DNA from: Xanthocytophaga flava
GTDB taxonomy: Bacteria > Bacteroidota > Bacteroidia > Cytophagales > 172606-1
Reading direction: 5' to 3'
DNA length: 64,000 bases
Assembly: GCA_030068525.1 (NCBI GenBank)
Contig: JASJOS010000007.1
Coordinates: 248,001 to 312,000, forward strand
Shown here one piece after another: positions 1 to 9,106 of the stretch. The translations under genes were made by a program, and so were the position numbers. The stretch's first letter is position 1; each line of letters begins with the position of its first letter. The notes beneath the pieces are model-generated. The model made no database searches and had not been told where the DNA came from. It worked only from the letters and a program-made list of their open reading frames with translations.

Positions 1-49
1 TCTCTAGTATGAAATTCGTCGTATGCCAGTCACATAGGCTATGAAAAAA

Positions 50-89
50 ATATACCAGAAAGCGATCTCATGTGTGCTTTCTGGTATAT
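50..89 (-). terminator. Intrinsic terminator of the ABC exporter gene
   Basis: A perfect 14-bp stem (50-63 with 76-89, core TACCAGAAAGC) encloses a 12-base loop. Read on the minus strand it is followed by a run of T (complement of 44-50), as expected for a Rho-independent terminator about 70 bases after the stop of the minus-strand ABC gene. Bases 1-43 hold nothing recognisable. Confidence 0.75.
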
Positions 90-161
90 AGAATGTAAAA
101 AAGTAAAATAGGGTTGCAAAAGCAACTATTTAAATATTTTTAACTAAAAAGTAATCAGCGT

Positions 162-2006
162 TTATACAGCTTGTTGTAACATAGTAAGCCGGCGATACAC
201 TCCAGCTTCTTTCTCCAGTAATTCCTGATGATGCCCTCTTTCTACAATCTGTCCATTCTGAATCACCAGAATTTCATCAGCCTCCTGAATGGTACTCAAC
301 CGATGCGCAATCACCAGTGCAGTACGACCCTTCATAAGATTGCTTAATGCATCCTGTACCAATCGTTCTGATTCTGCATCCAGCGCAGAGGTAGCTTCAT
401 CCAGAATCAAGATGGATGGGTTTTTAAATACAGCCCGTGCAATACACAGCCGTTGTTTTTGCCCTCCAGATAGTTTATTCCCACGATCACCAATCACACT
501 CTGATAACCATCTTCTTTCGCTATAATGAAATCGTGTGCATTGGCAATTTTTGCCGCACGAATTACATCTTCTTCTTTCGCATCTGGCTGTCCAAAAGCA
601 ATGTTATTGAATATGGTATCATTGAATAAAATAGATTCCTGGGTTACAATTCCCATCTCTCCACGCAATGATTCCAATGTATAGTTGCGCACATCTTTTC
701 CATCAATCAGAACATTACCTTCTGCTACATCATAAAAACGAGGTATCAGATCCGCTATGGTTGATTTACCTCCACCCGCCATACCTACTAAAGCAACTGT
801 CTTTCCTTTAGGAATATAGAAGTTTATATCTTTTAGAATGGTTGTATCTCCATGAGCAAACCTCACATTTTTAAACTCAATACCTTTTGAAAAAGCAGGC
901 ATTGATACTGCATCTGGGGCACTCTGTACTACTTCTGGAGCGTCTATCACTGATAATATACGCTCTCCAGCAGCCTGTGCACGCTGAATGCCTGAGAGAG
1001 AAGATACAATGGCTTTGGCAGGTCTTAGTACCTGAGAGAAGGTTGCAATGTAAGTAATAAACTCACTTGCCTTCAATGTGGCAGTTCCATCATTGTTCAG
1101 AATCAGACTCCCACCATATACCAGAATACCTGCTACTACCATTACACCGGAAGCCTCTGAAAATGCAGGAGCTAACTCCCGTTTATTCCCCATCCGGCGG
1201 GTTGTTTCACGGTAATGGTTATTCTCTTGCTCAAACTTTTTCAAAACATATGACTGCGCATTGAACGAACTAATAATACGAACCCCTGATAAAGTTTCTT
1301 CAATAATAGACATTAACCGTCCTGCTGATTCCTGTCCTTCTTTAGCTTGCTGCTTTAGCGACTTAGTCACCCAGGCAATTATTACCCCTGATATAGGAAT
1401 AACTATCAATGTAAATATGGTTAGCTCCCAGGAAATGGCAAACAAGAGAATAAAATACCCAACCAACAGAAAAGGTTCTTTAAAGATGGCGTCTAGAGTG
1501 TTAACCACTGACCCTTCCACTTCCTGTACATCCGTAGTTAGACGGGCTAGCAAATCTCCCTTGCGTTCATTATTAAAATATCCGACATGCAATCGTGTTA
1601 CTTTTGTAAAGATAGCCTCCCGAAGACGTTTTACTGAATACGTACGGGCATCCTGTACTACTCGCTGGGCCATATACCGGAATAAATTGGTCAGTACTAC
1701 TGCACCAACAATCACTCCAGTAACAAAATATAGAACCGACATTCTATTACCGGATGCACTGTATTTATAAAAGTAATAATAGAAGAGATCTTTCAAGTAA
1801 CCAAACTCCAAAGCAAAGGTTGGTTTATTTACCAGTTGCTGTGCTTTCTCAGGCTCAATCTGCCCAAACAAAATATCCAACAAAGGAATAAGAAGCCCAA
1901 ATTGAAAAATACCAAATATGATGCTCAGCAGGGAGAAAATAAAAAAGGGGGTTACAAAACGGCTAAATGGCCGTGCATAACTAATCAGACGTAAATAAGT
2001 TTTCAT
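162..2006 (-). CDS. ABC transporter, fused permease/ATPase (MsbA-like exporter)
   Basis: A 614-residue half-transporter that would dimerise in the inner membrane and export a lipid-like or drug-like substrate at the cost of ATP. Residues 1-330 form the membrane domain, with hydrophobic segments near 18-45, 92-112, 180-215 and 285-305. The nucleotide-binding domain follows: Walker A GMAGGGKST near 408-416, signature LSGGQKQR near 512, Walker B ILILDEATS near 532 and the switch histidine in AHRLST near 573. Length and order match the MsbA/ABCB1 family. A TATATTTG promoter core lies 68 bases upstream and a terminator lies downstream, so it looks monocistronic. The substrate is not evident; MsbA-type lipid A flipping is possible, but many Bacteroidota carry several such exporters. 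Confidence 0.93.
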   Translation of the reverse strand: MKTYLRLISYARPFSRFVTPFFIFSLLSIIFGIFQFGLLIPLLDILFGQIEPEKAQQLVNKPTFALEFGYLKDLFYYYFYKYSASGNRMSVLYFVTGVIVGAVVLTNLFRYMAQRVVQDARTYSVKRLREAIFTKVTRLHVGYFNNERKGDLLARLTTDVQEVEGSVVNTLDAIFKEPFLLVGYFILLFAISWELTIFTLIVIPISGVIIAWVTKSLKQQAKEGQESAGRLMSIIEETLSGVRIISSFNAQSYVLKKFEQENNHYRETTRRMGNKRELAPAFSEASGVMVVAGILVYGGSLILNNDGTATLKASEFITYIATFSQVLRPAKAIVSSLSGIQRAQAAGERILSVIDAPEVVQSAPDAVSMPAFSKGIEFKNVRFAHGDTTILKDINFYIPKGKTVALVGMAGGGKSTIADLIPRFYDVAEGNVLIDGKDVRNYTLESLRGEMGIVTQESILFNDTIFNNIAFGQPDAKEEDVIRAAKIANAHDFIIAKEDGYQSVIGDRGNKLSGGQKQRLCIARAVFKNPSILILDEATSALDAESERLVQDALSNLMKGRTALVIAHRLSTIQEADEILVIQNGQIVERGHHQELLEKEAGVYRRLTMLQQAV

Positions 2007-2073
2007 TAATCAGGAAGTATAGACTCATACTCATTTCTACTATTAGTGTAAAAATGCAAGTGGTTGAAAGGTG

Positions 2074-2081
2074 CAAATATA
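2074..2081 (-). promoter_or_regulatory. -7 promoter core of the ABC exporter gene
   Basis: TATATTTG on the minus strand matches the Bacteroidota -7 element TAnnTTTG and lies 68 bases before the ATG at 2006. The -33 element was not assigned. This is a motif match only. Confidence 0.5.
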
Positions 2082-2370
2082 ACAAATGACGAATGGAGAA
2101 CCTTTTTATTTTGATGAGGGGTAGTAAAACTTACTAACTAACCAGACTTTAGAGAAAAATGAGTTAAAAACGGCAAACCTGAAAATTTCCCTCACTCCAC
2201 TTTTTTTACTCTTCAACAGGACTATTTGTCGCTTCAACACCGGACATCTTTTATATCACCTCGTCCCTTTGCTATTTTGAATTATCAAACAAGGATTAGA
2301 TAGAAGATATTTTATCCTGTTTATAAGCCACATGTACATTTATTTTGCAAAATCAGTAAACAACCCTTGC

Positions 2371-2396
2371 TTACTAAACACCGTTCAGTAAATTTG
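2371..2396 (+). promoter_or_regulatory. TetR-type operator overlapping the tetR promoter
   Basis: Half-sites TTACTAAAC (2371-2379) and GTTCAGTAA (2383-2391) form an imperfect palindrome with a 3-base centre and 8 of 9 matched positions. Its right half overlaps a TAAATTTG -7 core at 2389-2396, 26 bases before the tetR ATG. A repressor bound here would block tetR transcription. A second site with the same left half and spacing lies before the tolC-like gene at 3043. Confidence 0.6.
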
Positions 2397-2422
2397 CATC
2401 GATTATATCAATACGATAACCT

Positions 2423-3028
2423 ATGGGAATCTCTGAGAGAAAAGAACGGGAAAAGCAGGAAATGAAAAGTCTGATATTGGAAACAGCCACTCAGATGTTT
2501 CTGGAGCATGGATTTGAAAAAACCTCGCTGCGCAATATTGCTGAAAAAATTGAGTACAGTCCGGCAACGATCTATCTATATTACAAAGATAAAAATCAGC
2601 TTTTTTATGATGTCCATGAAAAAGGATTTGAATTGTTAGCTGAAAAGATGACACCATTGATGCAGATCGAAAATCCATTAGAGCGGCTTTATAAAATGGG
2701 AGAGATCTATCTGGACTTCGCTTTTCACAATCCGGAATACTATGACTTGATGTTTATCATGACTGCCCCTATGGAAGCCCTGCATGATGACAACTGGGAT
2801 TGTGGCTTTGCTAATTACGAAATGTTGCGTCAAACCATTGCAGAGTGTATGGAGAAAGGTTTGATCAAGAAAGCTGATCTGGAAGTTACTACAGTCTCTG
2901 TATTCTCTTTTGTACATGGTTTGGTTTCACTAGCTATAAGACAACGATTTAAAATGTATCCGGAAGAAACTCTTCCGGAATTATTTCGTCAGTCTATTGA
3001 CAATATTCTAAACTTAATGAAAGCGTAA
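2423..3028 (+). CDS. TetR/AcrR family transcriptional repressor
   Basis: A 201-residue regulator. Residues about 14-60 are the TetR_N helix-turn-helix: a helix around TQMFLEHGFEKTSL, then the recognition helix in the SPATIYLYYKDKNQLF motif that is characteristic of the family. The remainder is an all-helical ligand-binding and dimerisation domain. It is the first gene of a cluster with a tolC-like gene, an adaptor and an RND pump on the same strand, so the likely role is ligand-relieved repression of its own gene and the pump. The palindromic sites at 2371-2391 and 3043-3063 are its probable operators. The inducer is unknown. Confidence 0.93.
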   Translation: MGISERKEREKQEMKSLILETATQMFLEHGFEKTSLRNIAEKIEYSPATIYLYYKDKNQLFYDVHEKGFELLAEKMTPLMQIENPLERLYKMGEIYLDFAFHNPEYYDLMFIMTAPMEALHDDNWDCGFANYEMLRQTIAECMEKGLIKKADLEVTTVSVFSFVHGLVSLAIRQRFKMYPEETLPELFRQSIDNILNLMKA

Positions 3029-3042
3029 ATTTTTTTAACCCA

Positions 3043-3063
3043 TTACTAAACAGTGTTAACTTT
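3043..3063 (+). promoter_or_regulatory. Second TetR-type operator, before the efflux genes
   Basis: The left half TTACTAAAC (3043-3051) is identical to that of the site at 2371, followed by the same 3-base gap and a weaker right half GTTAACTTT (3055-3063). It sits 7 bases before the ATG of the tolC-like gene. The repeated half-site and spacing suggest that the same repressor binds here, but the right half is poorly conserved. Confidence 0.45.
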
Positions 3064-3070
3064 TTAAAAC

Positions 3071-4435
3071 ATGATCACCAGGATTACAACGCGTTGTTTC
3101 CGGATGTTTACTGTCCTGTTGTTTCCCTCTATATTATATGCCCAATCGGCTGTCTTAGAAGACTATGTAAAAGAAGGGATAAAAAGCAATCTGACTCTGA
3201 GGCAGGAAAATCTCGAACTTGAAAAAAGTATGGAGACACTAACACAGGTACGGGCATTGTATATGCCACGGGTTTATCTTAATGCTACTTATACTCTTGC
3301 TTATGGAGGACGGCGTCTGCAATTTCCGGTAGGGGATCTACTTAATCCTGTATATGCAACCTTGAATCAGATGACAGGCACAGATAAGTTTCCGTCTGTT
3401 CAGAATGTGGATATACAACTCGCTCCCAATAATTTTCAGGAGACAACCATTGGCTTCCAGCAATCCATCTTTAACTCTGATATATACTTTAGCTACAAAA
3501 TTCAGAAGGATCTTGTTTCGGCTCAACTTGCCAGACGTAATGTCTATGAAAATGAATTGCGATACACGATTGTAGGTGCCTATTATCAATATCTTCAGAC
3601 ACTGGAAGCTAGCAAAGTATTGAATCAGTCAAAAACAATATTACAGGAATTATTAAAACTGAATCAGAAACTGGTTACCAACAATACAGCTACCAAGGAT
3701 GTTGTATTCTCTTCTGAATATGAGATCTCAAAAATAGAGCAACAGTTAGCTTTTGCAGAGAAAAATGAACAGACAGCCCGGTCTTATTTCAACTTTTTGC
3801 TGAATCGGGATTTGACCAGCTCTATTCTGATAGATTCTGCTGTATATACTTCTGCTGCTCAAACATCTTTAACAGATCTCGAACAAACAGCTCTTTCCAA
3901 CCGTCAGGAGATCCAGCAGATTAACCATAGTATCAAAGCAAACGAAAACAACATACGGCTTAATCGCAATAACCGTCTGCTACCCAATGTATTCGTAGGA
4001 GGCAGCGTAGGATATCAAGGGTATGGATATACATTTGATTCTTCACAACAGTATGCGATTGCACAATTTGGTCTTCAGTGGAATATATTCAAAGGAGGAG
4101 AAAAACGATCCAAAGAACAGCAATCACGTATCCAGGCCAACCTGCTTTCCAGTAAATTCACAGAACTACAACAGCAGATACGCTTACAAGTTACTCAGGC
4201 TTATTATGATTTGCAGGCATCCCGAAAAAGTCTGACAGCAGCGGAAGAAGGGTTAAATAAAGCATTACAATCTTTCCGGATCATAGACAGCCGTTATCGC
4301 AACAACCAAGCCTTACTGGTTGAATTTCTACGGGCAGAAAACGATGTCACAACCGCCCGACTATCTGTCTCTATCGCACGATATGATTTACAGGCCAAAC
4401 AGGCTCAGCTAAATAAAGTCATTGCATTACAGTAA
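3071..4435 (+). CDS. TolC family outer-membrane efflux protein
   Basis: A 454-residue protein with an amino-terminal signal peptide ending near the YAQS motif around residue 25. The mature part has the two long helical repeats of the TolC/OEP family: Q/L-rich helices with recurrent ARxxV-type segments, around 30-240 and 250-454. It would form the trimeric outer-membrane duct that receives substrate from the adaptor and RND pump encoded next. The gene starts 42 bases after tetR and is followed after 60 bases by the adaptor, consistent with one transcript. The substrate is not shown. Confidence 0.92.
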   Translation: MITRITTRCFRMFTVLLFPSILYAQSAVLEDYVKEGIKSNLTLRQENLELEKSMETLTQVRALYMPRVYLNATYTLAYGGRRLQFPVGDLLNPVYATLNQMTGTDKFPSVQNVDIQLAPNNFQETTIGFQQSIFNSDIYFSYKIQKDLVSAQLARRNVYENELRYTIVGAYYQYLQTLEASKVLNQSKTILQELLKLNQKLVTNNTATKDVVFSSEYEISKIEQQLAFAEKNEQTARSYFNFLLNRDLTSSILIDSAVYTSAAQTSLTDLEQTALSNRQEIQQINHSIKANENNIRLNRNNRLLPNVFVGGSVGYQGYGYTFDSSQQYAIAQFGLQWNIFKGGEKRSKEQQSRIQANLLSSKFTELQQQIRLQVTQAYYDLQASRKSLTAAEEGLNKALQSFRIIDSRYRNNQALLVEFLRAENDVTTARLSVSIARYDLQAKQAQLNKVIALQ

Positions 4436-4495
4436 TAGACACACTTTACAAGAATTTAGACCATCTTCTCTTACTCTGTTAGTATAGAAAATACT

Positions 4496-5581
4496 ATGAA
4501 AAACCTTCGCCTACCTTCATACTTAGTACTACTGGCACTCGGACTAGCACCCATGAGTTTTGTAGCTTGCCAGAAAGCCAAATCCACTACAGCTGCACAG
4601 AAAGACGATACGTCCGTTGCGATACAAACTGCTCCTGTAAAAGAAGAAACCCGGACCGAATCTGTGTTTACATCAGGGTTAATCTCATCTGATATAGAAG
4701 CTCGCTTGTCGTTCAAAACAGGGGGAATTATTGATAAAATTTATGTAAAGGAAGGGCAAAAAGTAAACCAGGGACAACTACTGGCAACTTTAAACCTTAC
4801 TGAAATCAATGCCCAGGTACTACAAGCCCGACAGTCATATGAGAAAGCAGAACGCGATCTGCAACGTGTGAAAGGACTCTATGCAGATACGGCAGCGACC
4901 CTGGAACAGCTTCAGAATGTAACTACAGCACAGGAAGTGGCACGCCAAAACCTCACGATTGCACAGTTTAACCAGAATTACTCTCAGCTTCGTGCTACAA
5001 CGAGTGGTACTGTCCTGAAAAAGCTAATGAATGAAGGAGAACTGGCTAGTCCTGGTGCTCAGGTATTATATGTAGCTGCAACCGGACAACAGAATTGGGT
5101 AGTACGTGTAGGTGTCTCAGATAAAGACTGGGCAAAACTTTCAATTGGGGACAAAGCCAAAGTAACACTAGATGCCTATCCCAATGATGCATTTGAAGGT
5201 ACTGTAACAGAATTAGCTCAGGCAGCAGATCCACAGAATAAACTGTATGAGATAGAGGTACAGGTAAAACCAGGCAATAAGCGTTTTGCACCTGGCTTAT
5301 TTGCTCGTGCAGAAATCATCCCGAATGAAAGTCATACCTATTCCATTATTCCGATTGAAGCCTTAGTAGAGGGTAACGGTCAGCAGGCCTTTGTATATGT
5401 GGTCAGCGCCGACAAACACACTGTAAAGAAACTACCTGTTCGGGTTGCATTTTTTGATAACCAAAGAGCTATGATTGCCAGTGGACTCGAAGGAATAAAA
5501 GAGGTAGTAACTGCAGGCGCCTCCTTCCTTACCGAAGGAGCTGATGTAGCAGTCATGAATGATTCCGACACAAGCAAATAG
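4496..5581 (+). CDS. RND efflux periplasmic adaptor (membrane fusion protein), lipoprotein
   Basis: A 361-residue adaptor. The amino terminus is a lipoprotein signal with a candidate lipobox FVAC, Cys near 25. A barrel-sandwich (biotinyl-lipoyl-like) half-motif follows around 60-105 (FKTGGIIDKIYVKEGQKV), then a short helical hairpin (about 105-165), the second half-motif around 165-190, and beta-barrel and membrane-proximal domains to the end. It would bridge the inner-membrane RND pump and the TolC-like duct encoded on either side. Gaps to neighbours are 60 and 57 bases, which supports co-transcription. Confidence 0.93.
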   Translation: MKNLRLPSYLVLLALGLAPMSFVACQKAKSTTAAQKDDTSVAIQTAPVKEETRTESVFTSGLISSDIEARLSFKTGGIIDKIYVKEGQKVNQGQLLATLNLTEINAQVLQARQSYEKAERDLQRVKGLYADTAATLEQLQNVTTAQEVARQNLTIAQFNQNYSQLRATTSGTVLKKLMNEGELASPGAQVLYVAATGQQNWVVRVGVSDKDWAKLSIGDKAKVTLDAYPNDAFEGTVTELAQAADPQNKLYEIEVQVKPGNKRFAPGLFARAEIIPNESHTYSIIPIEALVEGNGQQAFVYVVSADKHTVKKLPVRVAFFDNQRAMIASGLEGIKEVVTAGASFLTEGADVAVMNDSDTSK

Positions 5582-5638
5582 TGTTTGCTGCATACACTGA
5601 AAATATAGCCATTCCCTCATTTTTAATTTTACCTGAAG

Positions 5639-8600
5639 ATGCACATAGCTGAATTTTCTGTCAAAAACTGGCAGTTTATGCTTGTCCTATTTATAGCCGT
5701 TGTAGGACTTGGGCTAAACTCCCTTTTCAATATGCCCCGGGGAGAAGATCCCGAATTTCAGGCACCCTCATTTAGTCTGGTCATTGTATATCCTGGCACA
5801 GATCCTGCCGACATGGAAGAACTAGTGGTAGATCCGGTTGAGAAGCGATTAAACGAACTGGAAAATGTGAACAACATCTACTCCAGCATTGATGACGGAC
5901 TTGCGGTAGTTACTATTGAATACAAATACGAATCCGATCCGGATGAAAAATACCAGGAGATTGTTCGGGAAGTAAATGCACTTAAAACCATTTTACCGCA
6001 GGATATTTTCTCAATGAATATCCTGAAATTCTCACCTACAGATGTAAGTATCTTACAAACAGCTCTAGTGTCAGAGTCTGCCTCCTACAAAACGCTGGGA
6101 GACTATGCTGACAAGCTTAAAGAACGCCTGGAGAAAGTTAAAAGTCTGAAAAACGTAGATGACTGGGGCTATCCGGAACAAACTGTACGTATCTCACTAA
6201 ATATTGAGAAGATGGCTCAGGAAGGTATTCCTCTGAATAGAGTAGTACAGGCACTACAAAGTGAGAACCTGAATATCCCGGCAGGTAGTGTAAATCTCAA
6301 TACCCGGAAATTCAATGTTAAGACAAGTGGTGATTATTCAAATCTGGATGAAATGCGCAATACCATTGTGTATACTTCTGGTACTAAAATCATCTACCTA
6401 AAAGATGTTGCCAACATTGAGTTTAACTACGATGAAGAGAAACACCTTACCCGTATCAATGGAAAACGTTGTGTACTGGTAACTGCCAGCCAAAAGTCTA
6501 ACGAGAATATTTTCAGTGTAGGAGATAAGATTAACCCAGTATTGGAGTCGTTTAAAAAAGAATTACCTGTAGACATTAAGCTGGTGAAAAATTTTGATCA
6601 GTCGGTTAGTGTCAAGCACCGTCTTACAAGATTCGCTAAGGACTTCCTGATTGCGATTGTATTGGTATTGATCACATTACTTCCATTAGGATGGCGTGCC
6701 TCTACAGTAGTTATGATCTCTATTCCACTATCTATAGCCATGGGGCTAGCAGCGTTGGATTATACCGGATTTACGATTAATCAGCTCAGTATTGTAGGGT
6801 TGATTGTTGCATTGGGTATTCTGGTAGATGACTCTATTGTGGTGGTTGAAAATATTGAGCGTTATCTTCGGGAAGGATATGGTAAAAAAGAAGCAGCCAT
6901 TAAAGCGACCAAACAAATTACATTTGCGGTAATTGGCTGTACCACGACACTGGTACTTGCCTTTATGCCATTGAACTTTTTACCTGAGGCTTCAGGTGAT
7001 TTTATCAGAAGTCTTCCAATGGCAGTAACTTACACTATTATTGCTTCACTACTGGTTTCGCTTACCATTGTTCCGTTTTTATCTAGCCGTATTCTGGCGC
7101 ATCACCACAACCCGGAAGGAAACTTTTTTCTTCGTATCTTGAAGAAAGGTATTAGTGGTACCTATAGTAAATTGTTACACAGAGCATTGGCTCACCCTGT
7201 TATTACTTTGGTTATAGCTGGGCTTATCTTTGGAGGAACACTGATGTTGTTACCGACAGTAGGTTTCAGTTTGTTTCCGAAATCAGAAAAACCTATGTTT
7301 CTGATCAACATCGAAACACCGGAAGGATCTAACATTTACGAAACGGACAGAGTGACAAAATATGTAGAAGCTAATCTGCATCAAACACCAGAAGTTGCCT
7401 ACTTTACTTCCAATGTTGGAAAAGGAAATCCCCGCATATATTACAATGTTATTCAAAAAGGGGAGTCGCCTAACTTTGCGCAGATCTTTGTACAGACAGA
7501 CGAAATGCCAGTAGCTCAGAAAGTGGCTTTAATAGACCAGTTGCGGATAAAATTTCAGAAATATCCCAATGCTAAAATTGAGGTAAAGGACTTTGAACAA
7601 GGCCCTAATCAGGAGGCACCTATTGCCATACGTGTATTTGGTGAAGATCTGGATACCATGCGAACAGTAGCGGCCAAAGTAGAATCTATCCTGAAACAAA
7701 CAGAAGGAACAATCTATGTAAACAACCCTCTGGCCAATCGCAAAACCAGTCTGAAAATACGTATCAATAAAGAAAAAGCTGGCTTATTGGGTATTCCGAT
7801 TGTGGATATTAACCGTACTATACGCTTAGCTGTAGCAGGACTAAATATTGGTGTATTTAAAGATGAGGATGGTGATGACTACAATATTGTAACCACAGTA
7901 CCCAAAGGAAAATACGCAGATCTGGAAGTATTCAAAAATCTGTATGTTAACTCTGCCATCGGAACATCTGTGCCTCTCAAGCAGATTGCAGACATTCAGT
8001 TAGAAACTTCTACTAACCTGATCCGACACTATGACAAAGATCGGTATGTATCTGTGACAGCCTTTCTTAAGAGTGGCTATCTGACAGACAATGTATACCA
8101 ACAAGTGCTACAAAAGCTGGATGCTATGAAGTTTCCAGAAGGATTTTCATACAAAGCTGCTGGAGAACTGGAGAGCAGAGAGAAATCCTTTGGAGGTTTA
8201 GGAACGATCATACTGATTACAGCTTTTGGTTTTCTGGGTGTATTGATTCTGGAATTTGGCACTTTCAAAAGTTCCATTATCGTGTTATCAGTTATTCCAC
8301 TGGGTATTGTAGGAGCCATTGTCATGCTTTTACTCACAGGCTATCCGATGTCATTTGTGGCAGTGATTGGATTGATTGCTCTGGTAGGGATAGAAGTCAA
8401 AAACTCTATTTTATTGGTGGATTTTACCAATCAGCTACGGGAAGAGGGGATGGAGCTACAGGAAGCAATTGAGCATGCAGGTGAAATTCGGTTCGTTCCA
8501 ATCGTGTTAACTTCGCTAACAGCAATAGGTGGTCTGATTCCACTGGCAGTAGAAGGGAATCCTCTCTATTCGCCATTGGCTCTTGTTTTGATTGGAGGCT

Positions 8601-8701
8601 TAATTAGTTCAACTTTATTATCAAGAATTGTGACACCTATCATGTATAAGCTATTACCTCCAAAAGTTGAATTGAAGAATCAGTTGGTAGTAGGCGAGTA
8701 A
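5639..8701 (+). CDS. RND efflux transporter, inner-membrane pump (AcrB/HAE1-like)
   Basis: A 1020-residue proton-driven pump of normal family length. It has the duplicated architecture: one membrane helix, a large periplasmic porter domain, a group of membrane helices, and the same again. The membrane motif GILVDDSIVVVENIERY near residue 392 carries the paired aspartates of the proton relay, and the second copy has GIEVKNSILLVDF near 918. It is the last gene of the tetR-tolC-adaptor-pump operon. The TolC duct and lipoprotein adaptor beside it complete a tripartite system. HAE1-type multidrug export is more likely than metal export, because the CusA methionine signature was not seen; the substrate stays open. 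Confidence 0.94.
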   Translation: MHIAEFSVKNWQFMLVLFIAVVGLGLNSLFNMPRGEDPEFQAPSFSLVIVYPGTDPADMEELVVDPVEKRLNELENVNNIYSSIDDGLAVVTIEYKYESDPDEKYQEIVREVNALKTILPQDIFSMNILKFSPTDVSILQTALVSESASYKTLGDYADKLKERLEKVKSLKNVDDWGYPEQTVRISLNIEKMAQEGIPLNRVVQALQSENLNIPAGSVNLNTRKFNVKTSGDYSNLDEMRNTIVYTSGTKIIYLKDVANIEFNYDEEKHLTRINGKRCVLVTASQKSNENIFSVGDKINPVLESFKKELPVDIKLVKNFDQSVSVKHRLTRFAKDFLIAIVLVLITLLPLGWRASTVVMISIPLSIAMGLAALDYTGFTINQLSIVGLIVALGILVDDSIVVVENIERYLREGYGKKEAAIKATKQITFAVIGCTTTLVLAFMPLNFLPEASGDFIRSLPMAVTYTIIASLLVSLTIVPFLSSRILAHHHNPEGNFFLRILKKGISGTYSKLLHRALAHPVITLVIAGLIFGGTLMLLPTVGFSLFPKSEKPMFLINIETPEGSNIYETDRVTKYVEANLHQTPEVAYFTSNVGKGNPRIYYNVIQKGESPNFAQIFVQTDEMPVAQKVALIDQLRIKFQKYPNAKIEVKDFEQGPNQEAPIAIRVFGEDLDTMRTVAAKVESILKQTEGTIYVNNPLANRKTSLKIRINKEKAGLLGIPIVDINRTIRLAVAGLNIGVFKDEDGDDYNIVTTVPKGKYADLEVFKNLYVNSAIGTSVPLKQIADIQLETSTNLIRHYDKDRYVSVTAFLKSGYLTDNVYQQVLQKLDAMKFPEGFSYKAAGELESREKSFGGLGTIILITAFGFLGVLILEFGTFKSSIIVLSVIPLGIVGAIVMLLLTGYPMSFVAVIGLIALVGIEVKNSILLVDFTNQLREEGMELQEAIEHAGEIRFVPIVLTSLTAIGGLIPLAVEGNPLYSPLALVLIGGLISSTLLSRIVTPIMYKLLPPKVELKNQLVVGE

Positions 8702-9050
8702 TGAGCAAAACTCTTGCGTTTAATTTACGGCAAAAAGGTTCAATGCGCATAGTTCTATGCAAGAAGTCGTTTTGCAGTGAATTCCGATCACTTTCTCTTG
8801 TTGCAGTGAGTTATGCGCAACAGAAAAAAATGATCGGAATTCCAGTCAAAAGCAAAAGTGATCAGAGTTCTGCACAATTTGACCATTAGGCCCACAACCC
8901 ATCTTACCTTTGTGAAAAAATTTTTGCCGTGAAATCTGCGCACACATGAAAAGTGACCAGAGTTATACTCGAAAGCAAAATTATCGTGAGTTCAGAAATC
9001 AGACTTCAAGGAGTTATATAGTTTGGAGGACTTATTATCAATTACTTATA
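8702..9050. other. Intergenic region with inverted repeats, no convincing gene
   Basis: About 350 bases between the RND pump and the terminator at 9051. It holds a large imperfect hairpin (8779-8842) and two copies of an AAGTGAnCAGAGTT motif (8856-8870 and 8950-8964) that recurs, with variation, in the spacer at 18.9-19.1 kb. A 62-codon frame starting at 8701 overlaps the pump stop codon but runs straight through the hairpin and has no family features. Confidence 0.6.
8779..8842. repeat. Long imperfect inverted repeat
   Basis: GAATTCCGATCA (8779-8790) pairs perfectly with TGATCGGAATTC (8831-8842). A nested pair TTGTTGC/GCGCAAC lies around the loop, so the whole block could fold into one long hairpin. 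There is no T run after it, so it does not look like a terminator. Confidence 0.65.
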
Positions 9051-9088
9051 AACAAGAAAAGCGACAATGGTTTGTCGCTTTTCTTGTT
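9051..9088. terminator. Bidirectional hairpin terminator between the RND pump and dusB
   Basis: A perfect 17-bp stem, 9051-9067 with 9072-9088 (core AAAAGCGACAA), and a 4-base loop. A-rich on one arm and T-rich on the other, it can terminate in both directions. It lies 18 bases after the dusB stop codon on the minus strand and 350 bases after the efflux operon. Confidence 0.8.
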
Positions 9089-9106
9089 TATTTATAGTTA
9101 CAAAGT

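Noticed and set aside
8701-8889. 62-codon frame overlapping the RND pump stop codon
   Set aside because: It runs through a large hairpin, has no family features or conserved composition, and the overlap with the stop is likely chance.
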